Part shown: one piece after another, positions 1 to 7,964 of the stretch
Layout: every line of letters begins with the position of its first letter
Position numbering within the stretch: the first letter of the stretch is position 1
Notes under the pieces: model-generated
What the model was told of the DNA's origin: nothing
The model's input: only the letters and a program-made list of their open reading frames with translations
Databases searched by the model: none
Source: Candidatus Uhrbacteria bacterium
GTDB taxonomy: Bacteria > Patescibacteriota > Patescibacteriia > 2-12-FULL-60-25
Direction: 5' to 3'
Length of the DNA stretch: 36,755 nucleotides
Assembly (NCBI GenBank): GCA_009691315.1
Contig: SICT01000002.1
Location: forward strand, 1 to 36,755
Position numbers and translations under genes: made by a program

Positions 1-2027
1 GGAGAATCGATTATGTTAAAGAGCTCAATCAAGAGCAGCTGCGTGTTGTGTTGGAAGGAGATGATGCGTGTTTGGTGTTGGCGGGCGCGGGGTCGGGGAA
101 AACGCGGACGCTCACGTATCGGGTGGCGTATCTTTTAGAACAGGGGGTTGATCCGGCGTCGATTTTGCTTTTGACATTTACGAATAAAGCAGCCAAAGAA
201 ATGTTGATGCGGGTTGAATCATTGGTCGGTCAGATGGGTCGTGGGATCACTGGTGGAACGTTTCATTCGGTGGCGAGCCGTATGCTCCGCGTATTTGCAA
301 ATCGGTTGGATTATCATTCTCAATTCTCCATCCTCGATTCGGAAGACTCCCGCGATCTCATCAAGGCAGTGATGAAAGATTTGTCGATTGATCCGAAAGC
401 GCGGCGTTTTCCATCGGCTTCGGTGGTACTTGATATTATTTCTTTTGCACGCAATACGCAGACCTCGATTGAAGCTTCGCTTGAAATCAAACACCCAAAT
501 TTTTATGCTTTTTCTGGAGATATCGAAGAGATTGCCCGGCAATATCAGTTACGAAAAAAATCTTCGCAAGCCATGGACTTTGATGATTTGCTAACCAATC
601 TCGCGTTGCTTCAAACAGATCCGCAAGTGGGTGAGATGTTGGCCGGACGTTTTCAGTATGTGTTGGTTGATGAATATCAAGATACGAATGCGATGCAAGC
701 GAAACTCGTAAAGGGATTTGCGCGCGTGCATGAAAATATTTTAGTGGTGGGTGATGATGCACAATCTATTTATGCGTTTCGTGGAGCTGATGTAAAAAAC
801 ATTTTGCGTTTTCCAGATGAATGGCCTGATTCAAAAATGTTTAAGCTCGTCACGAACTATCGTTCCACGCCGCAGATTCTGGAGTTAGCGAATGAGTCAC
901 TTAAAAATAATCAACAGCAATTTGAAAAGGAGCTCGTGGGCGTGCGATCAAAAGGGGACAAGCCGCATTTGGTGCCATGTGCGTCAGCCGGTCAGGAAGC
1001 ACAATATGTCGCCGAGCAAATTTTGATGTTGCGACAAGAGGGAACCTCACTTCGTAATATCGCGGTGTTGTTTCGATCAAGCGCGCATTCGCAAGCACTT
1101 GAATTTGAATTGATGAAACGTGATTTGCCATACGAATATCGCGGCGGACAAAAGTTTTTTGAACGCGCGCATATTAAGGATGTGCTGGCGTTTTTGCGCG
1201 TCGCGAATAATGTGCGTGATGAAGTCGCTTGGCTTAGGGTTTTGGGTTTGCAATCAGGAATTGGGGCCGCAACAGCGAGCGCGCTTGCGAATCAACTCAA
1301 AGAATATGTGGAGTTTGATCAGGTGATGAAAGTTGGTATGCTCCCCGCGCTCTCTACACGTGCGCAAACCGGTTGGCAAGGCTTTTTAATGATCGCAGAA
1401 CGTATGCAAGTATTGGGATCAGCTCCTGCGATGATGATCCGCGGGATATGCAAGTCACCGTATCAAGATTATTTGGAGCGTGAATATCCAAACTGGCGAG
1501 ATCGTTTGGAAGATTTGGAACAGTTGGCATTATTTGCGGAAAATTACACCGAGCTCACACCATTTCTCTCAGACATTTCTTTATACGATGAAGTGGCGGC
1601 GAAACGCGAGGAGGCAGAGGCGCAAAAAGATCCGCCAGCTGGCGGAGAGCGGCTGATTCTGTCGACGATCCATCAAGCAAAAGGTTTGGAGTGGGATAGC
1701 GTGTTCATTATTCATCTGGCTGATAACGCTTTTCCGAATCGTCGAGCGCTTGCTGAAGAGGATGGCTTAGAAGAAGAACGACGTTTGTTTTATGTAGCGG
1801 TCACGCGCGCCCGTCGGAAACTGTTTCTGACCTATCCGCTGACCTTTGGCTATGACTCACTCATGTTCAATCAGCCTAGCACCTTTATCGACGAAGTTTC
1901 ACCAAGGTTATTTGATCGGGTTGAATTGCGATCGAGTGGTTTGCAACGTTTAAAATCATCAACGGTTTGGAGAACATTAGAGGATGAAGGATTTGAAGAG
2001 CCGGGAATAGATATTAATGAATTATGA
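1..2027 (+). CDS. UvrD/PcrA-type superfamily 1 DNA helicase, 5' end outside the window
   Basis: ATP-dependent 3'-5' DNA helicase of the UvrD/Rep/PcrA family, acting in repair and in clearing replication blocks. The frame is open to the window edge (first full codon at base 3) and already encodes the family's N-terminal Q-motif-like LNQEQLRVV, so the true start lies upstream and the GTG at 48 is not the start. Visible motifs: Walker A GAGSGKT (about residue 28 of the visible part), motif II VDEYQDTN, motif III GDDAQSIYAFRGAD, motif V TIHQAKGLEW, and motif VI with RRLFYVAVTRAR. The visible part is about 675 residues, near the usual family length, so little is missing. The stop overlaps the stop of the convergent PLP-enzyme gene by 6 bases. 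Helicase family assignment is firm; the exact paralogue (PcrA, UvrD or Rep) is not resolved. Confidence 0.95.
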   Translation, partial: RIDYVKELNQEQLRVVLEGDDACLVLAGAGSGKTRTLTYRVAYLLEQGVDPASILLLTFTNKAAKEMLMRVESLVGQMGRGITGGTFHSVASRMLRVFANRLDYHSQFSILDSEDSRDLIKAVMKDLSIDPKARRFPSASVVLDIISFARNTQTSIEASLEIKHPNFYAFSGDIEEIARQYQLRKKSSQAMDFDDLLTNLALLQTDPQVGEMLAGRFQYVLVDEYQDTNAMQAKLVKGFARVHENILVVGDDAQSIYAFRGADVKNILRFPDEWPDSKMFKLVTNYRSTPQILELANESLKNNQQQFEKELVGVRSKGDKPHLVPCASAGQEAQYVAEQILMLRQEGTSLRNIAVLFRSSAHSQALEFELMKRDLPYEYRGGQKFFERAHIKDVLAFLRVANNVRDEVAWLRVLGLQSGIGAATASALANQLKEYVEFDQVMKVGMLPALSTRAQTGWQGFLMIAERMQVLGSAPAMMIRGICKSPYQDYLEREYPNWRDRLEDLEQLALFAENYTELTPFLSDISLYDEVAAKREEAEAQKDPPAGGERLILSTIHQAKGLEWDSVFIIHLADNAFPNRRALAEEDGLEEERRLFYVAVTRARRKLFLTYPLTFGYDSLMFNQPSTFIDEVSPRLFDRVELRSSGLQRLKSSTVWRTLEDEGFEEPGIDINEL

Positions 2028-3641
2028 GCTGTGATTTAAAAATTGAGGTAGTTTAAATGATAGGGAAAAAGCATCAACGGTTTCAATAAAAAGTTGTTTT
2101 AAGGTTTCCATTTCGAACAGTGTTTCTGTGCCGACGGCAATACGGACGAAAGGTGATCCGTCTCGAGACTCTGCATAACGAGCTGAAAGATAGGCGCGGG
2201 TGGTATCAAATCCAAAACTCGTTCCCGCGTTTAAATCCACGTTTTTCTTTTTTGCCTTTGACAGCAACAGCGCTAGAAAAGCGTCATAGACCAATACATG
2301 GCGAAAACCAAATTTGAAGGCAATGGTAAAAAACGCTCCATGGAAAGGGTGGCTTTTTGTCCAAGCATAGGCAGGATGGGAGGCCAGGCCTGGATATAGG
2401 ATGTTTGCAATAGGCGTCCAGGTGAGGCCACGCACGTGTTCTTCAAGGGCTTGTGAGAGTATTTGGGCGTTGCGTTCAAAGCGTGTGAAGCGCTGTTCCA
2501 ATTTTTTGCGGTTAGGTTTGGGGAGTGTAAGGGCAGAGGTATGGGCAATATTCGTTCCAAGATGCATGCGAGCATACCACATTTTTCTCGCGGTACTGCC
2601 TTGAGCAAGAATCATTCCTCCGGTGATTTGATCAAAACCAAATTGATGGAATTTGACCAAACTTTCAATTCTGATCAGGTGGATGTGTGAGAGTGTGGGA
2701 AGATAAGAAAGGGGTTGCAAAGTCGAAGAGAGGGGGGTGTTATCCAGTACGAGATACATTTTTTCTTTGATGTTCTGAGCCAGAGCTTGGATAAGGGTTG
2801 TGATATCAGGAACGGGAATCAAGGGTGTATTGCACAGCGTATCTAGAAAAAGAATCTTTGGATGATATTTTGCTACGTTATCTAGAATGGCGCTTGTATC
2901 CATTTCATTAAACCAAGTAATTTTTCCCCCAAAGAGTTGTCTCAGCACATATTTGTTTTGAAAGTAAGAATTTTCTCCAACCATAATTTTATCTTCGGGC
3001 CCGCATTCGGGGAGGAGGGCAGTGGCGACGGTTGTCATAGCGGACATACCGCTTGATGTCAGAAGGCCTTGCACCGGGAGACCAAAAACAGCATCATGAT
3101 ATTCCTGCACAAACTGTTTTTGATACCAACTGGCTTCTGCGTGCAGGTCACGTTTATAGTCATTCTCACCGCTGTGAATGATTCCGGTTTCACGTCCAGC
3201 CTGTGAGAGAAAGGAGGAATCAGATGAGGGTGATTGCCAATCCGTTGAGGTCATTAATCCGGCGCCTGTAGAAAAGAGGCTTCGAAGCTGTCTCAAGATA
3301 TTTTTTTTTAACACAAGGAGAGCATCGAAGTGCTGTCTTGTCTTGTTTTGTTCACAGGTCGTGATGGCTTCCGTGAGTTGATGGATGAGAGAATGATATC
3401 TTTGAGAAGTCGTTTCAAAATCAGCGAGGAGCTCGCGTCGCGCTTCTTCGGGAAGGATATTTTCTTGTTTTTCAATTTGAGATTTTATTTTTTCAAAGTG
3501 CTCAAGCTGTGAGGTGGCAAGAAAAATAAACATATCAAAATCTTGAACAAGATCTTGAAGTGATTGATGGAATAGAGGACCCTGCTCACTCATAGGATAG
3601 GAGATAGCGAGATCATATATTGTCTGATAGCATACGTCCAT
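2022..3641 (-). CDS. PLP-dependent enzyme of the cystathionine gamma-synthase / methionine gamma-lyase fold with a helical N-terminal extension
   Basis: Residues from about 160 onward follow the Cys/Met-metabolism PLP family: SSGMSAMTT (the family's SSGMAAI element in the cofactor pocket), the likely Schiff-base lysine in ESLVKFHQFG followed by GG, then ILYPGLASHP and a C-terminal VRIAVGTE. The family performs beta/gamma elimination or replacement on cysteine, homoserine or methionine derivatives. The first 150 or so residues are mostly helical, Gln/Glu-rich and not part of the family, which makes the protein (about 539 residues) longer than the usual 380-430. An ATG at 3671 is also possible, but it would overlap the divergent hydrolase gene by 32 bases; 3641 overlaps by 2. 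No Shine-Dalgarno site is seen at either. The fold is well supported. The reaction is unknown, and the divergent neighbours suggest a modified amino-acid pathway rather than plain methionine metabolism. Confidence 0.82.
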   Translation of the reverse strand: MDVCYQTIYDLAISYPMSEQGPLFHQSLQDLVQDFDMFIFLATSQLEHFEKIKSQIEKQENILPEEARRELLADFETTSQRYHSLIHQLTEAITTCEQNKTRQHFDALLVLKKNILRQLRSLFSTGAGLMTSTDWQSPSSDSSFLSQAGRETGIIHSGENDYKRDLHAEASWYQKQFVQEYHDAVFGLPVQGLLTSSGMSAMTTVATALLPECGPEDKIMVGENSYFQNKYVLRQLFGGKITWFNEMDTSAILDNVAKYHPKILFLDTLCNTPLIPVPDITTLIQALAQNIKEKMYLVLDNTPLSSTLQPLSYLPTLSHIHLIRIESLVKFHQFGFDQITGGMILAQGSTARKMWYARMHLGTNIAHTSALTLPKPNRKKLEQRFTRFERNAQILSQALEEHVRGLTWTPIANILYPGLASHPAYAWTKSHPFHGAFFTIAFKFGFRHVLVYDAFLALLLSKAKKKNVDLNAGTSFGFDTTRAYLSARYAESRDGSPFVRIAVGTETLFEMETLKQLFIETVDAFSLSFKLPQFLNHSS

Positions 3642-4581
3642 GTCTTTTTTTGGATCTCTTGCTGTCTCCAAAAATCCAATTAAACTCGTAGAATTGGATC
3701 TTGGTCCGCGAAAAATTCAGATACCAGTTTTTGATCTCCAAGGGAAGAATGGGGATGGAAAAACTCTCTTGATCACTGCTGGAATGGATGGAGACGAATA
3801 CGCTGGCATGGAGGCGGCCTACCAATTCATTGAGCAGTTCAAGATGGGAGACTTTTGCGGACGCCTGATTATCATTCCCTGTTTTAATATTCCGGGGTTC
3901 GAAGCGGAGGAAAGTTTTAACCCACTGGATATGCGTCACCCAAGAGATACTTTTCCGGGAACGGCACAGGGCAAACCCACGGAGAGATTAATCTATTGGC
4001 TGATGAATGGGTATGCATCATCAGCCCACATCTGGTGTGATCTGCATGGAGGAGGTGGTACTGAAAGACTTCGTCCTTTTCTATGGATGTTTGAGACAGG
4101 TGAACCATCCATTCAACTCTTGGCAAAACAAATCATGGCTTCTCTTTCTGCTAACACAATTGTTTCGGATAAAGTTTCTCGATGGTCTAAGGCCGTGCCG
4201 CTCGCGCGTCGAGGCTGTTTGTATTTTATGGCTGAATCAGGCGATCGCAGATGTGCTGACGATGGCGCGGTTCAACATGTCAAATGGATGCACAGTGTTA
4301 TGAGCCTCCTTCATATGATCTCGCCGACACTGACAGATCAAGCTCAGCCTTCGATTGTTTTAAAAAATTTGCATTTTTTGAGAGCTGATTTTGATGGCTT
4401 TTGGAGACCGCTTCAGGATATGCCAGTTCAGATAGGCAGACACGATATCATTGGGATGAGGATGAAGATCCAAAAAGGAGTCTGGAACGAGGTTCGGATA
4501 TCTCATGCAGGTCAAATTTTATACTGGAAAGAAACTCATCGGATGAAGCGGGGAGAGATCTTGGCCGCGATCGGCTATTAA
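3640..4581 (+). CDS. Succinylglutamate desuccinylase / aspartoacylase (AstE/AspA) family zinc hydrolase
   Basis: A 313-residue protein of the M14-like AstE/aspartoacylase family, which removes acyl groups from N-acyl amino acids using one zinc ion. Seen: LLITAGMDGDEYAGMEAA, corresponding to the family's GxHGxE zinc site but with Asp in place of the first His; NPLDMRHPRDTFPG (substrate-binding Asn/Arg region); CDLHGGGG with the C-terminal-side zinc His; and ESGDRR, a candidate for the catalytic Glu region. The His-to-Asp change may be a subfamily trait (Asp can bind zinc) or may alter activity. The start at 3640 lies inside the 5' end of a possible longer form of the divergent PLP gene. The next gene starts 9 bases after the stop, so the two are almost certainly co-transcribed. 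The substrate is unknown; an N-acyl amino acid made or used by its neighbours is an inference. Confidence 0.8.
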   Translation: MSFFGSLAVSKNPIKLVELDLGPRKIQIPVFDLQGKNGDGKTLLITAGMDGDEYAGMEAAYQFIEQFKMGDFCGRLIIIPCFNIPGFEAEESFNPLDMRHPRDTFPGTAQGKPTERLIYWLMNGYASSAHIWCDLHGGGGTERLRPFLWMFETGEPSIQLLAKQIMASLSANTIVSDKVSRWSKAVPLARRGCLYFMAESGDRRCADDGAVQHVKWMHSVMSLLHMISPTLTDQAQPSIVLKNLHFLRADFDGFWRPLQDMPVQIGRHDIIGMRMKIQKGVWNEVRISHAGQILYWKETHRMKRGEILAAIGY

Positions 4582-4590
4582 CAATCTGTT

Positions 4591-6039
4591 ATGAGCTGGC
4601 TTTATGAGCGCCAACGATTCACATCGGAAAAAAATGGCACGATTGTCTGTACACGTGAGCTTGGTCGTTGGAGTGTGATCGTGGAGGGATATGTGGAGAG
4701 TGCGCCTTACATGAGGCATTTGTGGTGCCGCGCCTTGCAACGCGTGCCAAAAGAAGCGTGTATAAAAAAAATTTTAATTTTAGGTTTTGGCGCCGGAGGA
4801 AATATCGTTCAGTTGCATCGTCGTTATCCAGGGTGCCAGATCACAGCCATCGAATGGGATCCTGTGATGATCAAGATTGCAGATCAACTCAAGATGTACC
4901 CGCGGGAATGGCACCCGCAGATTCTCTTAGATGATGTAGAACAGGCCGTGAAAACTTTGCAAGAAAAATTTGACCTTATTCTTTTTGATATTTACACGGC
5001 AAATCGGATCCTGCCATCTGCAGGCACCTCGAGATTCGTATCTGACACGGCGCGTTTACTTGAGCCGGATGGATATCTGCTATTTAACGCGAACGTTGTG
5101 ACAGGGCCATCTGTTTTAGAATCGATTGGCCATGATTTGTGTGAACATGAGCGTTGGCGTTATCGTTGGAATACGATTGCCCTCTTCCGCCATTTTGGTC
5201 GTGGAATGATAGGCGAATCGTTACCGTCAAGTTACACACCTTATCGATCCGTGCAGACATATCTTGCGCGTGATGGTGCAGGACAGAAAAATCGTTGGGT
5301 TATTGGGGATGAGCCTCAGAGAGGAGTTCGTTGGAAGCATGGACCTTTATGGTTTGAAGCGTATCACGGAGATCGAGACCCGATCATCAAACCATTTTTA
5401 CATTGGCGGATGATTATTTGGCAACCGTTTGTTCGGCTTGATCAGCCTAAGGGCTGGCATCGTTCTTGGGTACAGATGAATCCGCATCTGACCGGTTTTG
5501 CGGAGATCAAGCACCCGGATGCTTATTGGAAATCTTGGACGGATCATGCTCAACGCCATCGTAAACGCTGGCTCAAGCAAACGGATTTTACGCTGGAGGA
5601 GGTCGATCTGGAAATATTTATCAGTGCATACAAACACAGTCCAAAACTTCTTTTATTAAAAAGAGATTTTATTCATCTTTTGAAAAAAAAGAAGCGGGCG
5701 CATGGGGATTTGCTACATTTATTTGTCGCGCGCGAACGATTAACAAATCAAATCGTGGCAGGACTTGCCGTGCTTGATATTCCTGAGGCTCAGCAATCCA
5801 TTCATATCACGGCATTTTTTCTTCCATGCGTGAAACATACGTCCGTTAACGTTGGCTTAATGGATCACTGGTTTCAGGATGCCATTAAGAAAGACCTGCG
5901 CTTTCTTGATTTTGACTTGTTTTGGGCGCCAGGGGATCCGCGTGAGTGGAAAGGGTTCTCCAAATTCAAAAGCCAGTTTGGCACGCAGTTCGTGAGGTAT
6001 CCGAATCCATTGGTGAAATTTGTGAAGAAGAACAGGTAG
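4591..6039 (+). CDS. Spermidine-synthase-like Rossmann domain fused to a GNAT/FemAB-like C-terminal domain
   Basis: Residues about 1-215 resemble the spermidine/spermine synthase fold: ILILGFGAGGNIVQL is the glycine-rich nucleotide loop, ITAIEWDPVMIKIAD carries the acidic residue at the end of strand 2, and DLILFDIYTANRILP corresponds to the catalytic-Asp strand of polyamine synthases. Family members transfer aminopropyl groups from decarboxylated SAM, or act as SAM-dependent methyltransferases. Residues about 270-482 are different in kind, with an RKRWLKQ basic stretch and a LFVARERLTNQIVAGLAVLD beta pair that recall GNAT or FemAB-like acyltransferases; this second call is weak. There is no Shine-Dalgarno site; the gene follows the AstE-like gene by 9 bases. 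The fusion with an acyltransferase-like domain beside a deacylase-like gene suggests a pathway with an acylated intermediate (inference). Confidence 0.75.
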   Translation: MSWLYERQRFTSEKNGTIVCTRELGRWSVIVEGYVESAPYMRHLWCRALQRVPKEACIKKILILGFGAGGNIVQLHRRYPGCQITAIEWDPVMIKIADQLKMYPREWHPQILLDDVEQAVKTLQEKFDLILFDIYTANRILPSAGTSRFVSDTARLLEPDGYLLFNANVVTGPSVLESIGHDLCEHERWRYRWNTIALFRHFGRGMIGESLPSSYTPYRSVQTYLARDGAGQKNRWVIGDEPQRGVRWKHGPLWFEAYHGDRDPIIKPFLHWRMIIWQPFVRLDQPKGWHRSWVQMNPHLTGFAEIKHPDAYWKSWTDHAQRHRKRWLKQTDFTLEEVDLEIFISAYKHSPKLLLLKRDFIHLLKKKKRAHGDLLHLFVARERLTNQIVAGLAVLDIPEAQQSIHITAFFLPCVKHTSVNVGLMDHWFQDAIKKDLRFLDFDLFWAPGDPREWKGFSKFKSQFGTQFVRYPNPLVKFVKKNR

Positions 6040-6042
6040 ATT

Positions 6043-6065
6043 CCTCCTCTTAGCCTAAGAGGAGG
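6043..6065. repeat. Perfect palindrome, REP-like or terminator hairpin
   Basis: CCTCCTCTTA (6043-6052) and TAAGAGGAGG (6056-6065) form a 10-bp hairpin with a GCC loop just after the stop of the preceding gene. There is no T-run, so it looks more like a repetitive palindrome than an intrinsic terminator, though it may protect or end the transcript. Confidence 0.6.
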
Positions 6066-6122
6066 TTAGGAGGAGTTATAAAAGAAAAGGGTTATGTGGT
6101 ACCAGGTTCAATAATTTCCGGT

Positions 6123-6160
6123 TTATAACTCCCTCATTCCCTCTTACGTTAAGAGGGAGG
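6123..6160. repeat. REP-like element, copy 1 of the ATAACTCCCTC family
   Basis: The segment begins TATAACTCCCTC and holds the hairpin CCCTCTTA (6139-6146) / TAAGAGGG (6150-6157) with loop CGT. A second copy with the same lead-in and a similar hairpin lies at 13211-13247, so this is a dispersed repeat. Apart from this and the palindrome at 6043, the 178-base gap shows nothing else. Confidence 0.6.
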
Positions 6161-6217
6161 TCTGAATCAGGTGTTTGAGGCTTGATTTTTTCATCAAAAT
6201 CGTCTAAGGTTTTGGCC

Positions 6218-7210
6218 ATGTCATTTGCTCGTGTGCGTGGCCCTGGGCAACCAGACCAAGCCTGTGATTTGATCGCCGCGGCGATTGTGGAGGAGTATGT
6301 ACGTCGTGATCCGGCTTCGTGTTTGCGTTTGCACGTGTCGGGCGGGCGCGGGGCGATTTTTGTCTCCGGCGAAGTTTCTTCCTCTGCAGATTTTGACGTC
6401 TCAGCCATTGTTCGCCGAGCGCTCGGTTCGTGTGGTGTGAATGCATTGATGGAGCCTTTTATTGCGCTTGAAGTGATGAGCCCGCGTACTGCGATTGCTC
6501 GGGCCAGTCATGAAACGGTACACGCGTTTGGTTATGTGACGACGCAAACAAATGATGGATTCCCTCGTCCAGTTTCTTTAGCCAGAGATTTTGCACGCGA
6601 ATTCGAACGTCGCCGCACGAGCGATGCCGATTGGTTTTGGTTGGGGTCAGATTATGAAGTTATGGTTCAGGAAAAAAATGATGCGCCACTTGTTATCGTT
6701 CGCGCAGAACATGTGGCAACGCAAGAAGTAGCTCAAGTGCGAGAAGCAATTTCATCACTCCTGACAACACGGGCACCAGGGATCGAAGTGCGCGTAAATC
6801 CATCTGGAGAAGAAACGTCCGCTGGACTCGCCGGTCGCATGGGCGGTTCTGGTCGTGCGAGTTCCATCGATCAATATGGAACGATGTTACCCATGAGTCC
6901 ATCAGGCGTGGGACAGCAGGCGACCCACCCGGCCAATATGGGAGCTTGGTTGTGTCGACAGGTTGCGCTTGAACTGGTTCGCCGCGGGAAAGGAAAAGCG
7001 ATCGCCGTGCATGCCATGTGGTTGCCGCTCGAATCACGTCCACACCATGTCCGCATACGAAATGAAAAAGGTGAAGATCTTGCTTCACAGATCGATTTAG
7101 AAAAATTTGATTTATCGAAAGTCCCAGAATCTTTTCTTACCCCACATCTCGTGACAGCGAGTCTTCGCCATCCGTTTGACGGTAGTGTGACTCTTCCGTG
7201 GGAGGAATAG
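6218..7210 (+). CDS. Divergent S-adenosylmethionine synthetase (MetK) homologue, active site degraded
   Basis: About 330 residues that follow the MetK order through all three domains: GPGQPDQACDLIAAAI matches the N-terminal EGHPDKICDQISDAI, FGYVTTQT matches FGYATNET, NPSGEE...AGLAGR matches NPTGRF...GLTGRK, and QYG sits where MetK has DTYGG. Key residues are changed. The ATP-contacting His of GHPDK is Gln, the GAGDQG loop is not recognisable, and the GKDPTKVDRS segment with its catalytic lysines and Asp is replaced by GQQATHPANMG. It is also shorter than a typical MetK (380-400). The ATG at 6218 is chosen over a TTG at 6182 because it gives the usual short N-terminus before the GxPD motif and has an AAGG upstream. 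Homology is well supported; normal SAM synthesis is doubtful. It may be a pseudoenzyme or have another nucleotide-related role. Confidence 0.72.
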   Translation: MSFARVRGPGQPDQACDLIAAAIVEEYVRRDPASCLRLHVSGGRGAIFVSGEVSSSADFDVSAIVRRALGSCGVNALMEPFIALEVMSPRTAIARASHETVHAFGYVTTQTNDGFPRPVSLARDFAREFERRRTSDADWFWLGSDYEVMVQEKNDAPLVIVRAEHVATQEVAQVREAISSLLTTRAPGIEVRVNPSGEETSAGLAGRMGGSGRASSIDQYGTMLPMSPSGVGQQATHPANMGAWLCRQVALELVRRGKGKAIAVHAMWLPLESRPHHVRIRNEKGEDLASQIDLEKFDLSKVPESFLTPHLVTASLRHPFDGSVTLPWEE

Positions 7211-7216
7211 AATTGT

Positions 7217-7222
7217 TATCAT
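7217..7222 (+). promoter_or_regulatory. -10 box close to the cyclophilin start (leaderless-type)
   Basis: TATCAT ends 9 bases before the ATG at 7232, with no Shine-Dalgarno sequence between. This spacing would place the transcript start at or next to the ATG. No convincing -35 box was seen. Confidence 0.4.
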
Positions 7223-7231
7223 GCATTCACT

Positions 7232-7948
7232 ATGAAAAAATATGTTTTCGTGTCTTGTCTCAGTCTCGTGTTATTTGGTGCGGGATGTCAGAGCACACCA
7301 GCTTCTAAAACAACACCACCACCTGACGCGTCTGCGCCCACAGCCCCAACCGAACCCGTGGCACCAGCGCCCGCGGTTGAACCTCCTCCATCTCCATCTC
7401 CCTCTCCTCAACCTCCTCAATCACCAACTTCTTCTTCTATGCAAAAAGATACGTCTCCACTCGCGTTTCCAGGTGTCCTGCCAGCCGCTGAGGTCAATAA
7501 AAAAATTCGTATCAAGACAACGCACGGTGACATTGTGATTCAGCTCATGGCCGATCAAGGACCGAAAGCGGCCTCGAATTTTATCTATCTGGTCAAGCGT
7601 GGATTTTATGATGGAACGATTTTTCATCGGGTGATTCCTGGGTTTATGATTCAGGGTGGGGATCCAACTGGTACGGGCAGGGGAGGGCCGGGTTATCAAT
7701 TTGCCAATGACGAAGTGAAACTTCCTTATAAGGATGGGATCGTGGCTATGGCCAATGCGGGACGCGATACAAACGGTTCACAGTTTTTTATCATGGTCGC
7801 AGATTATCCCTTGCCGCCAGATTATTCGGTGTTTGGTAAAGTGGTGAGTGGTTTGGACGTGGTGCATAAAATTGCTCAAATTTCTCGGGACTCACAAGAT
7901 CGCCCAAATGAGGATGTAAAAATGATTTCTGTCACTGTTGAGCCGTAG
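7232..7948 (+). CDS. Cyclophilin-type peptidyl-prolyl cis-trans isomerase lipoprotein
   Basis: A 238-residue secreted folding enzyme. Residues 1-19 are a lipoprotein signal peptide ending in the lipobox FGAGC (Cys about 19). Residues about 22-75 are a Pro/Ala/Ser-rich linker, and about 88-238 form a compact bacterial cyclophilin domain with FYDGTIFHRVIPGFMIQGGD, the FHR and QGGD catalytic-site elements, NGSQFFI, and YSVFGKV. It should catalyse proline isomerisation of exported proteins outside the membrane, anchored by its lipid. There is no Shine-Dalgarno site. It begins a run of four exported or membrane genes; the next gene starts 16 bases after the stop if its ATG is used. Confidence 0.93.
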   Translation: MKKYVFVSCLSLVLFGAGCQSTPASKTTPPPDASAPTAPTEPVAPAPAVEPPPSPSPSPQPPQSPTSSSMQKDTSPLAFPGVLPAAEVNKKIRIKTTHGDIVIQLMADQGPKAASNFIYLVKRGFYDGTIFHRVIPGFMIQGGDPTGTGRGGPGYQFANDEVKLPYKDGIVAMANAGRDTNGSQFFIMVADYPLPPDYSVFGKVVSGLDVVHKIAQISRDSQDRPNEDVKMISVTVEP

Positions 7949-7964
7949 TTCTGTATTCATTAAA

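Noticed and set aside
48..50. GTG as start of the helicase gene
   Set aside because: The frame is open to the window edge and the residues before it match the family's N-terminal motif, so the gene is cut by the window.
4519..4740. Antisense and shifted frames inside larger genes throughout the window
   Set aside because: They overlap genes with clear motifs, lack their own signals and have no recognisable domains.
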